64,000 nucleotides of DNA, from NCBI GenBank assembly GCA_037976565.1, contig CP137679.1, forward strand, positions 8,787,973 to 8,851,972. Reading direction: 5' to 3'. Origin of the DNA: Mesocentrotus franciscanus. Taxonomy: Eukaryota > Echinodermata > Echinoidea > Camarodonta > Strongylocentrotidae. The translations under genes and the position numbers were made by a program. Shown here piece after piece: positions 52,701 to 61,278 of the stretch (position 1 is the stretch's first letter; each line of letters opens with the position of its first letter). The notes beneath the pieces were generated by a model. It was given only the letters and a program-made list of their open reading frames with translations, did no database searches and had not been told where the DNA came from.

Positions 52701-54968
52701 ATTTGCAAAGAAATGGCAAATATATTTGATATTGCAATCTAATCAAAAATCATCTTCCTGATTCAGGTTCTAAATTATGATTAGAATACTAACAAATCAG
52801 CATTTGAGTGCACTTAAACCTTGTAGTTAGAATAAAAGCCAAATCCCCTTGAAATCGTAGACAATCGCACTATACTGACTTTACAACGATACTGAGCCGA
52901 ATAAGCTGATCCCTTTCCAAGAAGGCTTGAAATCCTTAAAAATTTTGATTTTATTAATCCTATGACTATTCAGATCATATTATATAGAAAGATAATTTAC
53001 ATAAAAAATTCATATCGAATGCTATTGCGATTACTTCCGAATCGGATCGTAGACAGATTGTCTAGTGTGCGGTGGGCTTTACATGGGCATTCAAAATGCG
53101 GGACTTTATTATGAATTACGACAACTTATGATTAGCGTTACACCATCTTCATGTCGTAAAGATGCTTAAAATATATTTTTCACCTTTTAATTAGCTCTAT
53201 CGTCTCTCCAAACAGGTTTACGTCCACTGCTCAATCCTGATATGTGACAACAACGATTCGGGCTCCCGCTGCGCTCAGGGGTGTCTAGCACGATCTCGTC
53301 GTAGTCTGCAGCCCTCAGGCTCCCGATCCAAACCCCACACCATCACGAACGGACCGCTCTCCGATGCCCAGCGCTCCCAAAGGGCTATGTTGCTTGATAG
53401 CGGTGATGACGGTGAGTAGTGCCCGAAGAGTAAATAATGCTGACAAGAATAATGTCCTGTTTGTTCATGGTGAATTATAATAAGGCGCCATCCGACAATA
53501 CCGAATAATGCAAAGAAATTCATGTCACATGAAGCAGCAAACATTACAAGACAATGCGAGCAGCTTACAACGAGTCAAATGTTCTGCACGCCCAGCCGCG
53601 CTCTGATTGGTATGTGTAGCACATGTTCAAAGATTTGCTTCGGCATGATCAGTCGACGCAGGTTTTCGGTCAAAATATGTCTGAAGGAATTTGCTTTGTG
53701 TGATTATTTTGTCTATTTTAATCTTATCCCTATATATTCCTGACTCCATTATCGACCTCCTCCTTCAATTCATAATTTCCCACAGATCATCTGACAAATT
53801 AGTTCATCGAGATATATCGTGTACGAATAGCCCGTTTCCGTAATATAGGCTCAACCAAATGTAATGCATACCTCTTTGTGCAGACCCTCGATACAATTTA
53901 TTTAATAGACCATTTTCGTAATATAATTGTTGGTAGATAGAACAAACATTATGGTTGGTCCTACCTAACAACATGGGATGTATGCAATTCGCATCCTGAC
54001 TACTGAAATGCAATTAGTTGAAACTGGTAAATGAAAAAATTTGTAACGAGGCGTTAACAAAGATTTGTTAACATCTATATATCAGTATTCAGAATGCAAA
54101 TTGCATACATTATTTGTTGCTAGATAGGAAAAACATTATGGCGTGCTCTACCAAACAACATGTTAATGCAATTTGCATTATGACTTTTGAAACGATTATT
54201 TGTAACAGGTGAATGTAGTAATTCGCATCGAGGTGCTACACAAAGACGTATGAATTAAATCTGGTTACATTATTGAAATAGACTATTAATTCAGGGCAAC
54301 TCCCTGATTTTGGGCCAGGCACTATTCCGTAAAAAATTATAATACGCGAGAAAGGAGGAAAGAAAAAAAAAAGGGATTTACATTCCTGTACGTCTCAAGG
54401 ATAACAGTAAAGCCGGGCTCGAATTAATCCTAATTCAAGAAAAAGGAAAGACAGAAAACATAGATATACAAATATATGTTGCCTTGGGGTAAACAAAAAT
54501 TAAATAAGGGGGTCATTTTGCGAGTTGTGTACTTGTTTATTCCTCTTCTCTTGTTCAATGGAGACACGGGCCGGTTTTGTGCCACCCCCTCTCCTATCCG
54601 CCAGTGAATTAATCAACATATTCTGCTTGGCAAAGGTCATGGTAATTATCGGCTTAATAAAGGCGCCTCGAAAATCCCCCGGAATCGATCGTCGTGCAGT
54701 TTAAATGTAGGTACTGGGACTATTAGTAGTATTATGCCTATTATTTTTATTGTTGTTCTTATTATTTTTATCATCATCATTATTGATGTCATGTCAATTT
54801 ATCTATCACTCTCCAGAACCCGAATCGCATGACTCCCTGATGATCGTGGCGGTGAGCGCCCTCTGTGTTCTCATCGCTCTTACTGTCATAATGGCGCTGA
54901 TGATGGTGCGCATGCGTCGTCCTCGACACGAGCTGATTGGCTATCGCAGAGTGGCTGTTACCGAGTAA
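39576..54968 (+). CDS. SRCR and ZP domain transmembrane protein, 3' exons (DMBT1-like)
   Basis: Joining 39576-39617, 40645-40953, 46682-46860, 47799-47984, 48934-49151, 49790-49889, 53216-53411 and 54817-54968 gives 459 residues in one frame with consistent splice phases. Order: Ser/Thr/Pro linker (1-13), SRCR domain (14-115), ZP domain (about 122-367, ten Cys), basic cleavage-like site RSRR (370-373), transmembrane helix (417-440) and a 19-residue cytosolic tail. SRCR domains bind ligands outside the cell, and ZP domains polymerise extracellular proteins, usually after cleavage at a basic site. The product is probably a cell-surface or secreted filament-forming recognition or matrix protein. 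The start, signal peptide and any further SRCR exons lie upstream and were not found. The exact orthologue is uncertain. Confidence 0.88.
39876..40154. mobile_element. Foldback element: near-perfect 279-bp palindrome
   Basis: The left arm (39876-40007) and right arm (about 40023-40154) are near-exact complements, with a loop of about 15 bases around CTTTATACTCTACGG. They share ATATCGCTAGTGATATTCG, TCGCAATGTGGTCAATAA, CGACGTTTCGTGCG and CACTTCGTCAGGTGATAAAA. The element sits in the intron between the linker and SRCR exons. No ORF; non-autonomous foldback or MITE type. Confidence 0.88.
40645..40953 (+). CDS. SRCR domain exon
   Basis: 309 bases, AG at 40643-40644 and GTAAAT from 40954, phase 1-1, holding a whole SRCR domain: [49 protein letters not shown], and the end [13 protein letters not shown]. 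Six cysteines are seen, the group A number, yet the domain is in a single exon as in group B genes. Phase 1-1 exons can be duplicated or shuffled without breaking the frame, which fits the large SRCR repertoires of echinoderms. Confidence 0.96.
41700..41760 (+). promoter_or_regulatory. Promoter-like box at the left end of the TTAA element
   Basis: CACGTGACAGTACGTCATCG contains an E-box (CACGTG) and a half CRE (ACGTCA), in a locally GC-rich stretch after CCCCGCCTCCC. It lies about 130 bases before the THAP start codon. It is the counterpart of the CRE-like box near 46080 on the other strand. Confidence 0.45.
41858..42100 (+). pseudogene. THAP zinc-finger domain, broken
   Basis: From the ATG at 41858 the frame reads [11 protein letters not shown], then [13 protein letters not shown], the start of a THAP C2CH finger (Cys pair, then the HxFP and DP signature). 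A TAA follows at once. The downstream part, after a tryptophan-containing stretch, continues in another frame as [10 protein letters not shown], the Cys-x2-His end of the finger. THAP domains bind DNA and are common in transposases and domesticated derivatives. One stop and one frame change inside about 60 codons mark a dead copy. After 42070 the sequence becomes low-complexity. Confidence 0.72.
42300..42415. repeat. CT-rich and (CA)n microsatellites
   Basis: CTCTCTCTCTC runs at about 42308-42325 and 42378-42395, then a CACACACACACA run at about 42395-42412. Confidence 0.92.
42831..43095. mobile_element. GGATCC-terminus MITE, copy 2, complete
   Basis: The left end AGCGGCGGATCCAGGGGGC and right end GGCGCCGGTTGGATCCGCCC are inverted. 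The inside repeats AAAATTGTGCTCACTAC and CCCACTGAGCGAAAAATCGG, also found at 16872-17110 and 61700-61790. About 265 bp, noncoding, nested in the TTAA element. Confidence 0.8.
43660..43720. repeat. (AAT)n and (AAAT)n microsatellite
   Basis: AATAATAATAAT followed by AAATAAATAAAT at about 43670-43712, after a C-run at 43653-43661. Confidence 0.92.
43999..45947 (-). pseudogene. P2X7 C-terminal ('ballast')-domain-like gene, three exons, decayed
   Basis: Exon 1 (about 45947-45678) starts [20 protein letters not shown], is acidic, then after a one-base frame change reads [19 protein letters not shown] and IEERLGHNH before GTGAGA. Exon 2 (about 45121-44889) contains [20 protein letters not shown] and [16 protein letters not shown] before GTATTC. 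Exon 3 (44177-43999, after TTCATTGCAG) reads [30 protein letters not shown], and in a second frame [15 protein letters not shown], then a stop. The motif order (CIT-PGF, VCL-RWVL, AYRQ-WGYLGR-VR-LPSCAV, FPS-Y-GF) is that of the zinc- and nucleotide-binding ballast domain of P2X7 and its many invertebrate relatives. No membrane channel part is present. Frame lesions in every exon indicate a pseudogene. Function in such elements is unknown. Confidence 0.68.
46065..46100 (-). promoter_or_regulatory. CRE-like promoter box of the ballast-like gene
   Basis: TGACGTCA (46081-46088), a palindromic CRE consensus, lies about 135 bases upstream of the minus-strand start at 45947. It is followed in that direction by GCGGGAGAAC. 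The same arrangement occurs at the opposite end of the element. Confidence 0.5.
46682..46860 (+). CDS. ZP domain exon 1 (ZP-N, first half)
   Basis: 179 bases, phase 1 in and phase 0 out, donor GTATGG. Encodes [33 protein letters not shown] and [12 protein letters not shown], with three of the four ZP-N cysteines. Joined to the SRCR exon it reads VCLPD-E-ADLTC. A second acceptor six bases downstream (GGCAG at 46683-46687) would also stay in frame and drop two residues. Confidence 0.93.
47478..47615 (+). mobile_element. Degenerate SINE, 5' half
   Basis: GTCGGTGGATTGTGGACCAC, a B-box-like GGTGAGAGTCC, TACTAATGTCTTTTGG and TAAACTACATTTGCTACTCT match the head and body of the SINE at 32152, within a ZP-gene intron. 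Confidence 0.7.
47799..47984 (+). CDS. ZP domain exon 2 (ZP-N end)
   Basis: 186 bases, acceptor AATACTCGCAG after a C/T tract, donor GTGAGG, phase 0-0. Encodes [33 protein letters not shown] and an acidic linker to ZP-C. It contains the fourth ZP-N cysteine in IPVTC and an N-glycosylation-type NGT. Confidence 0.94.
48046..48475 (+). mobile_element. Degenerate SINE, head and ATT-rich tail
   Basis: GGTGGAGATGTCGTGGAATAG, GGGTTCTAATCCC (B box), GCGCTAACGTCCTTTGGCAA, then GGCATTAGCACTTCGGTACT and an ATT repeat tail. The middle has been replaced or is another family. Lies in an intron of the ZP gene. Confidence 0.6.
48475..48640 (+). repeat. ATT-rich microsatellite and a tRNA-like B-box fragment
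   Basis: (ATT)n-type runs to 48558, then GGCTCTTGACTCTCATATTA, GGTCCCGGGTTCGACCC and GAACAAGGTGTTT, resembling a SINE head or its promoter region. The complement of the first phrase occurs at about 30450. Confidence 0.5.
48934..49151 (+). CDS. ZP domain exon 3 (ZP-C start)
   Basis: 218 bases, acceptor ACTTTCTAG, donor GTAGAT (a weaker donor), phase 0 to 2. Encodes [33 protein letters not shown] and [11 protein letters not shown], the usual ZP-C opening with the first ZP-C cysteine. It is much GC-richer than the surrounding intron. Confidence 0.95.
49290..49450. repeat. (TTTG)n and T-rich microsatellite
   Basis: TTTGTTTGTTTGTTTG runs at 49350-49380 and 49405-49435, with T-runs, inside a ZP-gene intron. 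The long Phe/Leu- and Lys/Gln-rich frames are spurious. Confidence 0.95.
49790..49889 (+). CDS. ZP domain exon 4 (ZP-C middle)
   Basis: 100 bases, acceptor TGTTGTGTAG, donor GTGAGT, phase 2 to 0. Encodes [12 protein letters not shown] and [17 protein letters not shown], a standard ZP-C segment with one cysteine. Confidence 0.94.
49990..50480 (-). mobile_element. Possible 3' end of a degenerate LINE
   Basis: Read on the minus strand, about 50430-50230 gives an open segment with [15 protein letters not shown] and CHQLITSFN, reminiscent of a LINE C-terminal tail. An AT-rich stretch follows and ends in ATGAAATGAAATAAAATTT. A 13-base inverted repeat (CCATCAACTAATG, 50098-50110, and CATTAGTTGATGG, about 50157-50169) lies inside. 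Weak evidence. Confidence 0.3.
50481..51140. other. Intronic, nothing firm
   Basis: A 40-base unit (GAGTAAGAGTAAGGGTTATG plus AATAGGATTG) is duplicated at about 50536-50600. No other structure was seen. Confidence 0.4.
51145..51952 (-). mobile_element. Candidate solo LTR, 808 bp
   Basis: TGTAATGG at 51145 and CCATTACA ending at 51952 form matching TG...CA inverted tips. On the minus strand a TATATAAATAAT box (about 51290) and an AATAAA-type signal (ATTAATAATAAAGTGG) lie near the 3' end, as expected for U3-R-U5. No clear target duplication (GCAT on the left, ATAC on the right). Unrelated to the 206-bp LTR at 6143. Lies in a ZP-gene intron. Confidence 0.55.
52409..52516. mobile_element. Short hairpin MITE, TCACACCGACAA arms
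   Basis: CCTCAGTCACACCGACAA and TTGTCGGTGTGACTAAGG are near-perfect complements about 70 bases apart. A further inner pair (ACCGAC/GGTCGG-type) extends the stem. Intronic. Confidence 0.75.
53216..53411 (+). CDS. ZP domain exon 5 (ZP-C end and cleavage-like site)
   Basis: 196 bases, acceptor TCTCCAAACAG, donor GTGAGT, phase 0 to 1. Encodes [21 protein letters not shown] (the last ZP cysteines) and ARSRRS, a furin-type basic site placed where ZP precursors are normally cut. A polar spacer follows, leading to the membrane segment. Confidence 0.95.
53815..54265. repeat. Two diverged tandem copies of about 185 bp
   Basis: TTGTTGGTAGATAGAACAAA ... ACATTATGG ... ATGCAATTCGCAT ... TTGTAAC recurs as TTGTTGCTAGATAGGAAAAA ... 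ACATTATGG ... ATGCAATTTGCAT ... TTGTAAC. Intronic, noncoding. Confidence 0.75.
54725..54790. repeat. ATT/ATC-rich microsatellite before the last exon
   Basis: TTATTATTTTTATCATCATC-type run ending about 30 bases before the acceptor of the last ZP-gene exon. Confidence 0.85.
54817..54968 (+). CDS. Last exon: transmembrane helix and cytosolic tail
   Basis: 152 bases from the acceptor ATCACTCTCCAG to TAA at 54966-54968, phase 1 in. Encodes PESHDS, a 24-residue hydrophobic segment ([20 protein letters not shown] and LMMV), then [19 protein letters not shown]. Positive charges just after the helix fit a cytosolic C-terminus (type I membrane protein). Confidence 0.93.
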
Positions 54969-55347
54969 CACTTTTAACACATGAAGAGAGAGAGACAGGG
55001 GGGGGGGGACAAAATCACTTTGATTGGAGTAAATTACAAGTATGATTCTACAATATCTAAGCTCCTCTTTGCACGGAATCATTTTGAATATTCATTGTTT
55101 ATCCCCGAACTTGTGTTGATAAAGAAATCTCTGAAATAGGGAAACCATGGGATTAAAGCATAACGATAAATGCCATGATTTTTAATTAATGCAGCCTCTT
55201 GGTGAAGGATATCTTATTAATGATCTGAAATTTGAGACGGTGACTTGTGCTTGTTTTATTATTGTATTGCCCATAAAACTTTGATTTTGTGTGATAGCCA
55301 AACAGAAATTTAGAATAGTACCTTTAGCTGGAAGTAGGAAGCCTTAA

Positions 55348-55353
55348 AATAAA
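55348..55353 (+). terminator. Candidate polyadenylation signal AATAAA
   Basis: The first clear AATAAA, 380 bases after the stop codon of the ZP gene, with T-rich sequence about 80 bases downstream. Confidence 0.45.
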
Positions 55354-55654
55354 TGCATATATGCCTGTATGAATGTGTGTTCTATTCTATCCCCTGTATT
55401 TCTAGACAGATCTTCTCAAACTTAATTTTGTCCATTTTTTCTCTCTTTAATTTAATATTCGTAATGGTTAACTCAAGTATGTAGTTGCGTTTTGTTCTAT
55501 TGTCCATCTTAATAATGGCAGAATCTCTCTAAATTGTTGCTCTTTATCATTGAATATATAGAATTCATTTGCTCTTTTTTCTGTAGGTATTAGCAATGCG
55601 TAGGGATACACATGTCACAAATTGTTTTTTCTTGTTTTGTTTTGCTTCTGTTAA

Positions 55655-56184
55655 AGGTACTATGTCCCATTTGCAGGCCCAAAAAATGAAAAGGTTAAAT
55701 TCCAACGGCATTTGAAAGACAATACTAATTTAGAACTTCCCTACAAAAAAGGGGGCTTGAAAATGTCTTTAAGTGGGAAAATAACGACTATTAGTTGTCG
55801 AATCGACTTAGGAGCTATAGAGCCAGTAAGTAATAGTCTGATTTTTCAGACCATTGTACCGAATGGTCGTACGTTTTATGCTGCGCAAAGATTCAATCAG
55901 TTTAATTTTGGCCATTACAAGAAGTGGGTTATTGATGTAGACAAATGCTCATGTACCCTTTACAGCTCATTTTATGTATGTTATTACCAAAGATGAAAAA
56001 GCCAGTCAGTCACTCAATAGTGTCTGACAGTGAAGTCTAGCAAGTAAACGGGTTTCCTTGCATAATTTGAATATTAGGACACTGCTAACGTTTAAATTTC
56101 ACAGATAGGACATACATGACATATTCATAATTCCTGCAAAGTTCTACAGAATTTGATGTTGGCTGCAAAAGGGACATAGTATCT
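55655..56184. mobile_element. TTAA-flanked MITE, 530 bp
   Basis: TTAA at 55651-55654 and 56185-56188. The ends AGGTACTATGTCCCATTTGC and, complemented, AGATACTATGTCCCTTTTGC match at 18 of 20 positions. It starts AGG after TTAA, as does the larger element at 41505. A 95-codon open frame inside has no recognised domain and may be chance. Confidence 0.88.
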
Positions 56185-56202
56185 TTAAGTATAACTTGAT
56201 CG

Positions 56203-56352
56203 CAAAGACTTTCGAGAAATTTACTCAATATTGCCTTTCGAGATCACTTTCAGATTTCGTAATAATGTCATTGTAATGTTCGCACATTCCTAAGGTGACG
56301 CACATGGCTATTGAAATCGCTCTAGGTTGATTTCTCGAAAGTCTTTGCGCTC
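56203..56352. mobile_element. Short element with 20-bp perfect inverted ends
   Basis: CGCAAAGACTTTCGAGAAAT (about 56210-56229) is the complement of ATTTCTCGAAAGTCTTTGCG (about 56331-56350). The interior and right end resemble about 120 bases of the right arm of the large inverted-repeat element near 27130-27255 (GAAAGCCTTTGCGATCGTGT there), so it may be an internally deleted relative. Confidence 0.72.
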
Positions 56353-57500
56353 GTGTTGCATGTAGATCTTTCAGATATAGAAATTGAAATTGAAGGTAAA
56401 ATGGTTCGCCTTTTGATATGTGTTTACTTCGGTGCAATATGATGGGCTCTATTTTTCTGACCATTATCTGACGTCAAGTCTGTCCTTTTCCGTCAAATTT
56501 CAGTGGAATCCAAAAGATAATAAATATGTTATAATACATGTAATGTATTTTAAGATTATTCATGAACAAAGATGTCTTCCATTCATCTAGTGATAAAATG
56601 TGTCTTATTATTTTGTCTCGTTGAGCTCGTTTCTTTAAAAAGAATCGCACCATAATACTGGTTTGTATTTTATTATCCTTTTAGTCAACATCTTAGTATT
56701 ATTACTGTGCCTCCAGAACCGGATGTGACAATTTAAGCATCATATTTTTGCTATTGATCTGTTCATCAACTGGTATTATCGCCACACTATTTCTTTGGCC
56801 GGTATTGTGTAATAGCCATGTTCAGACGGGTGTTAAGCTGCTAAAGTAAGAACTCCGCTAAAGTGTAACCCGCCGCCTAAGTTTCTGAAAAAGAAGTTCA
56901 CTTCAGCGAACGGGCATCGAGCCGTATCGTTCGTGTTATCGGGGCGCGCGGAGCTGAGGCGTGATGAGATCTAGGAACTGACCGTCACCGCACCATGTCC
57001 AGCAATCTGTATGCATCACAGTTTCTCATCTGCTCATCACAGTTATAATAATAGTCTTACTACATTTCATGGAAATGGGATTAATACCGCTTTCAATATG
57101 AAATCTAACATCAACATATTGCTATTTTGGTGCCTGCTCCTTATCTTTGTTGAGTCTCAAATCATTCTATCAAATATTTAACACATCATTTTATGACATC
57201 ATTATAAGTCAATATTTTCCATCACATTTGTAGGACTCCCAACAATTTAGAGGGGCTCTAACCTAAGATCTACATTACTTATTTAGTATTTTTTTTTAAA
57301 TTGTTCGACGTTTTTAAACTCTTTCCTCACCCTTAAAATAAAAATACAAACAATGAAAAATCAAAATATCTTTATCAGCCATAAAGATTTTGAGGGGGAT
57401 GGTGTAGGCCTACACAGGGAAATCTTGCACGAGATGGCCATCTCGCATGTCATCATCATTATCATCATCAGTATCATCATCACCACCACCGCTCTACGGC
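56353..57500. other. Noncoding, nothing firm
   Basis: A GC-richer patch at 56820-57005 (GTTCAGACGGGTG) shares a GTTCAGACGG phrase with about 59690-59702. Otherwise AT-rich without recognisable exons. Confidence 0.4.
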
Positions 57501-57514
57501 ACAAAACGGTGGCC

Positions 57515-58575
57515 CTTAGGCCAACAAAAAAATCATTTGGTTGTCCTCGACCGCCCGCTCCTCATTTTCGGCCCGCTCGTATTTTTTTTTTTTTTAGATT
57601 TTTTTAAAATTTTTTTTTTAAAGAATATACATTTATTTTGGAGCAATTTTAAACGCCAAATATACCATTTTATGCATGTTGCAAGGATCAAAATGTGTCC
57701 CGTCGCCAATATGGTCCTTTTAGTACGCAATTATGTCTTTATAGAGAAGAGGAGGGAGTTTTCGACCGGGTGGCAGTTTTCGGTGGGTCCGTTGTATGCG
57801 TGGTAAAATCACTTTAAAATATATAGCATAATACACATATCACACACATACAAAACATATCAGAGTCACAGGAGAACCACATTTGCAATAGAAAATGTAT
57901 CCTTAAATATCACATTTTAGCGATGTAATCGGCAGTCCCGCTACCTGAATCTGAAAAATCGAATATCTTACGCGTGTCTGTAAGGAAGATGGGTACCAAA
58001 ACCTGAGCTGTATTTCAAGTATTTTTCAGATTTAGATCACTATTTTTCGTGTATCGCAAGATCAATAGTGTCTCCCCGCACGTATTAAATCATTGCAGTC
58101 GGATCACCACAGGGATAGTTTTTGGCGCCGCGAGCTCTGGCGTGGGATACCTGCTCCGGCCGCACGAACAAACGACGCGCGGGCGAACGAACGACGCGCG
58201 TGCGCGCTCCCTATAGACGTACGTACGTTTTACATACAGACGAAAACTGCCACGCTATAGCCGAAAACTACCTCCGAAACAGCGAAAATGAAAATGAATA
58301 TTGACATGGCAATTCATGATTTTTGGTCGGGATTCTTTTGTGTTTAAATAATAATAATATTGGCTTCATGATTTGAACAAAAATGAAAATAAATAGGAAG
58401 AAATGAGTCCATATGAAGAAGAAAACAAATGGAGAAAAAAATAAAAATAAAAAATCCGCCCGCCCGCCCCTACTCCAGAAAAGCAATCGAGGACAACCAA
58501 ACAACTTTTTTTTTTGGCCTTATGTACCAATAGATAACAATTTTGAAGATAAAGCCTCTCTAAAGTGTTCGAACC
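57515..58575. mobile_element. Inverted-end element, about 1.06 kb
   Basis: The left end (GGCCAACAAAAAAATCATTT, GGTTGTCCTCGA) and the right end (TCGAGGACAACC, AACAACTTTTTTTTTTGGCC) are inverted over about 45 bases. The interior is AT-rich with a GC patch at 58120-58215. No ORF convinces. Probably a non-autonomous DNA transposon. Confidence 0.62.
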
Positions 58576-58909
58576 CCCAAATTGGCCAAAAAAGTATTTG
58601 CAAAATTTCACTTAAATTTTCTAATGATGTGAAAGAGGATGTCATTTAACACACATCTCTATCTGCAATGATTTATAAAACAAATATGTTTGAAGACGAA
58701 TATTGATGAAGCAGTGTCCAATTTAGGTTTTGTGTTGTACGCAGAAAACCCTAATTTTGTATTTTTCATCACTATATTCGCCTTCAAACACATATGTTTT
58801 GAAAATCCTTGCAGAAGTGTGTCTTAAGTGTGTCCATCAAATTGTTGGGCCTCCCAACAATTTAGAAAGGCTTTAAAGCTTGGCTATAGCATAGAGCAGT
58901 TAGTAGATG

Positions 58910-59110
58910 AGAAAGAGAAAACAGAAAGGGCGGGGGAAGGTAAAGAGAGAGAAGGATAACGAGAGAAAGAGAGAAGGAGATGAGAGAGAGAGATAGAGAG
59001 AGGGGGAGGGAGGGAGGGAGAAAGAGAGAGAGAGAGAGAGAGAGAAGGGGTTATAAAAATGAGAGATGTTAAGAAAGAGAGGGAGAGAGAGACATAGAAA
59101 GAAAGCAAAA
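58910..59110. repeat. (GA)n-rich microsatellite
   Basis: GAGAGAGAGA runs with GGGAGG interruptions on the plus strand. Confidence 0.94.
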
Positions 59111-59463
59111 ATAAAGGAAAAAGAAGATAACTAAAGCGGTCAAAAAATTCGTTACAAAATATGCGACAATGTGCATATTCTGTCGCGTATAATTCCCGAC
59201 AAAAGTCGCCACAAAATATGCGATTTGTCGCATACTTCATTACGAATTTCACTACAAAGTTAGTGATTCGCGCTCTCCCTTCAGGGCCACCATATGGTTC
59301 GCGTGTGTTGCGCTACAAATTACGGTTTAGCGTGTGCTCCTCAATAACTGTTACATTGTTTATCAGTGTGTATAATAACGTATCCGCTGAAATGAACTTT
59401 TTTTTCAGTTACTTAGGCGTTAGGTTACGGTATAGCGAAAAGTTACATTTTAGCAGCTTCACA

Positions 59464-59582
59464 ATGCTCTAACTTGCACTCGATCGGGAGTATCTGCGAA
59501 ATCTAATTTTAATTTTCGATTGTAAACAAACAACTCTAGTGAAAGGTCACAGATACTCCCGATCGAGTGCAAGTTAGAGCAT
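59464..59582. repeat. Perfect 33-bp inverted repeat around a 53-base loop
   Basis: 59464-59496 and 59550-59582 are exact complements, containing CTTGCACTCGATCGGGAGTA on the left. The adjacent segment 59583-59830 has several inverted GGTAAAGGT/ACCTTTACC phrases and a GTTCAGACGG/CGTCTGAAC pair, so it may be part of a larger hairpin-rich element. Confidence 0.85.
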
Positions 59583-60061
59583 CCACACGGTCAACTTACG
59601 CTACCCTCTAGTCGTGTTAGCGCGTTACTGCTGGATAAATCCAGGGCTAAATCGGTCGGGGTAAAGGTAGGCGTAGCTAACACGACCATCGTTCAGACGG
59701 TCACTACTCCGACCTTTACACCGACCTTACGATATTTACCACGACTAGCTCTTAACACGACCTTTACCCCGGGATAAATTGCCATCGTCTGAACAAGACT
59801 AATGTGAGCTAACTTTTAGCCGTGGTTAAACATTCTCCCACAAGAGTTAAACACCTACACTGATTTTTGGATTAGCAATCTCTTCATCCCGTTCTATTGT
59901 TCAAACAAATGACTGACGTAAAAATAACAGCTATCGTGCAATAAGTCATCATTTATATCTAAGACTATATGCATGTATTCGTTTTGTCACACAATAATAA
60001 TGTATACGGAATGGAGAACTATATTCTTTGTTTCCTCCATTAAGGGACTAATCCATTTAAA

Positions 60062-60222
60062 GCAGAGGAGTGGAAATCCATTCTTTTTTAGTCATATCAG
60101 CGGTCACTGCATTAAGAGTTGAATCCACTCCGAATTATAAAGGAATCTACTCCAATTAGTGGTTTGTAGTACTCTATTGAGAGTGATTTCAACTACTCTG
60201 AATGGATTTTCACTCCTGTATC
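60062..60222. mobile_element. Hairpin MITE, GGAGTGGAAATCCATTC ends
   Basis: GGAGTGGAAATCCATTC near 60068 and GAATGGATTTTCACTCC near 60200 are inverted, and inner phrases (AATCCACTCCGAA) repeat the motif. About 160 bp, noncoding. Confidence 0.65.
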
Positions 60223-60589
60223 TAGAGAGTAAGTTAGGTCATGATTGATTTAGCCCCCTTTCAAGAACGAGACCTTTATGTTGAGAGTTTTTTTTTCTCG
60301 TTCGGGTGGTTCTATTTTCTGATATTATTTCACTTATTGCACAACTCTTTATATATTATATAATGCATAATTAAATGTATTTATTACTTTACATTCCTTA
60401 CCTGATTTCTAAGCATCATAGTTACTTCGAAATATAGTGCTGACGAAGTATTACAAACCTGTTCCACCTTACTTCAATTTTCCTCTCAAAATATATACTC
60501 GGGTGCAGTTATTGGCTAATTAAATAATGACCCGCAAGAATGTGTCGAATGTCCTTATTAATTCATGTACGTGTAGCAATAAAACCCTC

Positions 60590-60760
60590 CCCCCCCCCCG
60601 TCCTCCTCGCTCTCTCTGCTCTTTCTCACTCCTTATCTTTCTCTCCCTCTCTCTCTCTCTCTCCTCTCTTTCTCTCTCCTCTCTCCCTCTTTTCTCTCTC
60701 ATTCTCCATCTCTCTCTCCTTCAATCCCAACCTCTTCCCCTTTCTCTCTCACCCACCTTT
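60590..60760. repeat. (CT)n-rich microsatellite
   Basis: CTCTCTCTCTC runs after a C-run at 60588-60599. Confidence 0.94.
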
Positions 60761-61194
60761 CCCATGTGTCCTTTTGTTCCTTTGTTTGTTCATATTTGCT
60801 GATTTTTCTACTTCCTCTCAAGCCAACTATTTATGAAAGTTCAATTCACCTTTAAATAAAAAAAAACTTTATTAAAACCTACATATCGATATTAAAAAAG
60901 GGTGACATCCTGACATTTACCACCATTTCATTATGCTTAGAGTTAACTGAACTTATCAATAACATTGGATGCCCAGCAGAAAGGCACAAATGGACGCATG
61001 ACAAAATTTCTAGAAATTTCCATTTGATAGTGTCTATCATTCTTTGGCCGTATCTACATATTGTCTGATTATGAACGCTAATAACTTAAAACTCCTCGAA
61101 ATCATTTTTTCATCCTTTCATAACAAAAATACAGAATTTTAGCAAATGACCAGATAGATTTTGCATTACTATTCATAAACATCATCATAATTAC

Positions 61195-61278
61195 CTCCTC
61201 TCCATCGACGACCCCTCCATCTGTGAAATCCTGTATGCATAGAATTACATTGCGATCTTGACCGATGTAGTGTGCAAC
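61195..61278 (-). CDS. Isolated exon, nucleoside 2-deoxyribosyltransferase-like
   Basis: Read on the minus strand, an acceptor TTCTTTCTAG is followed by 28 complete codons (VAHYIGQDRNVILCIQDF, then TDGGVVDGEE) and a donor GTAATT. Phase is 0-0, with no stop. The pattern YIGQxRxVxLCIQD followed by an acidic DGE resembles the nucleoside 2-deoxyribosyltransferase-like fold found in animal proteins of unknown role. No neighbouring exon was found on the same strand here, so the gene would continue outside or in long introns. It could also be a stray exon. Clean splice sites and codon phase support a real exon; the family call is tentative. Confidence 0.5.

Noticed and set aside
55712..55996. 95-codon frame MKDNTNLELPYKK...
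   Set aside because: Lies inside a 530-bp TTAA MITE and has no recognised domain; kept only as a note there.
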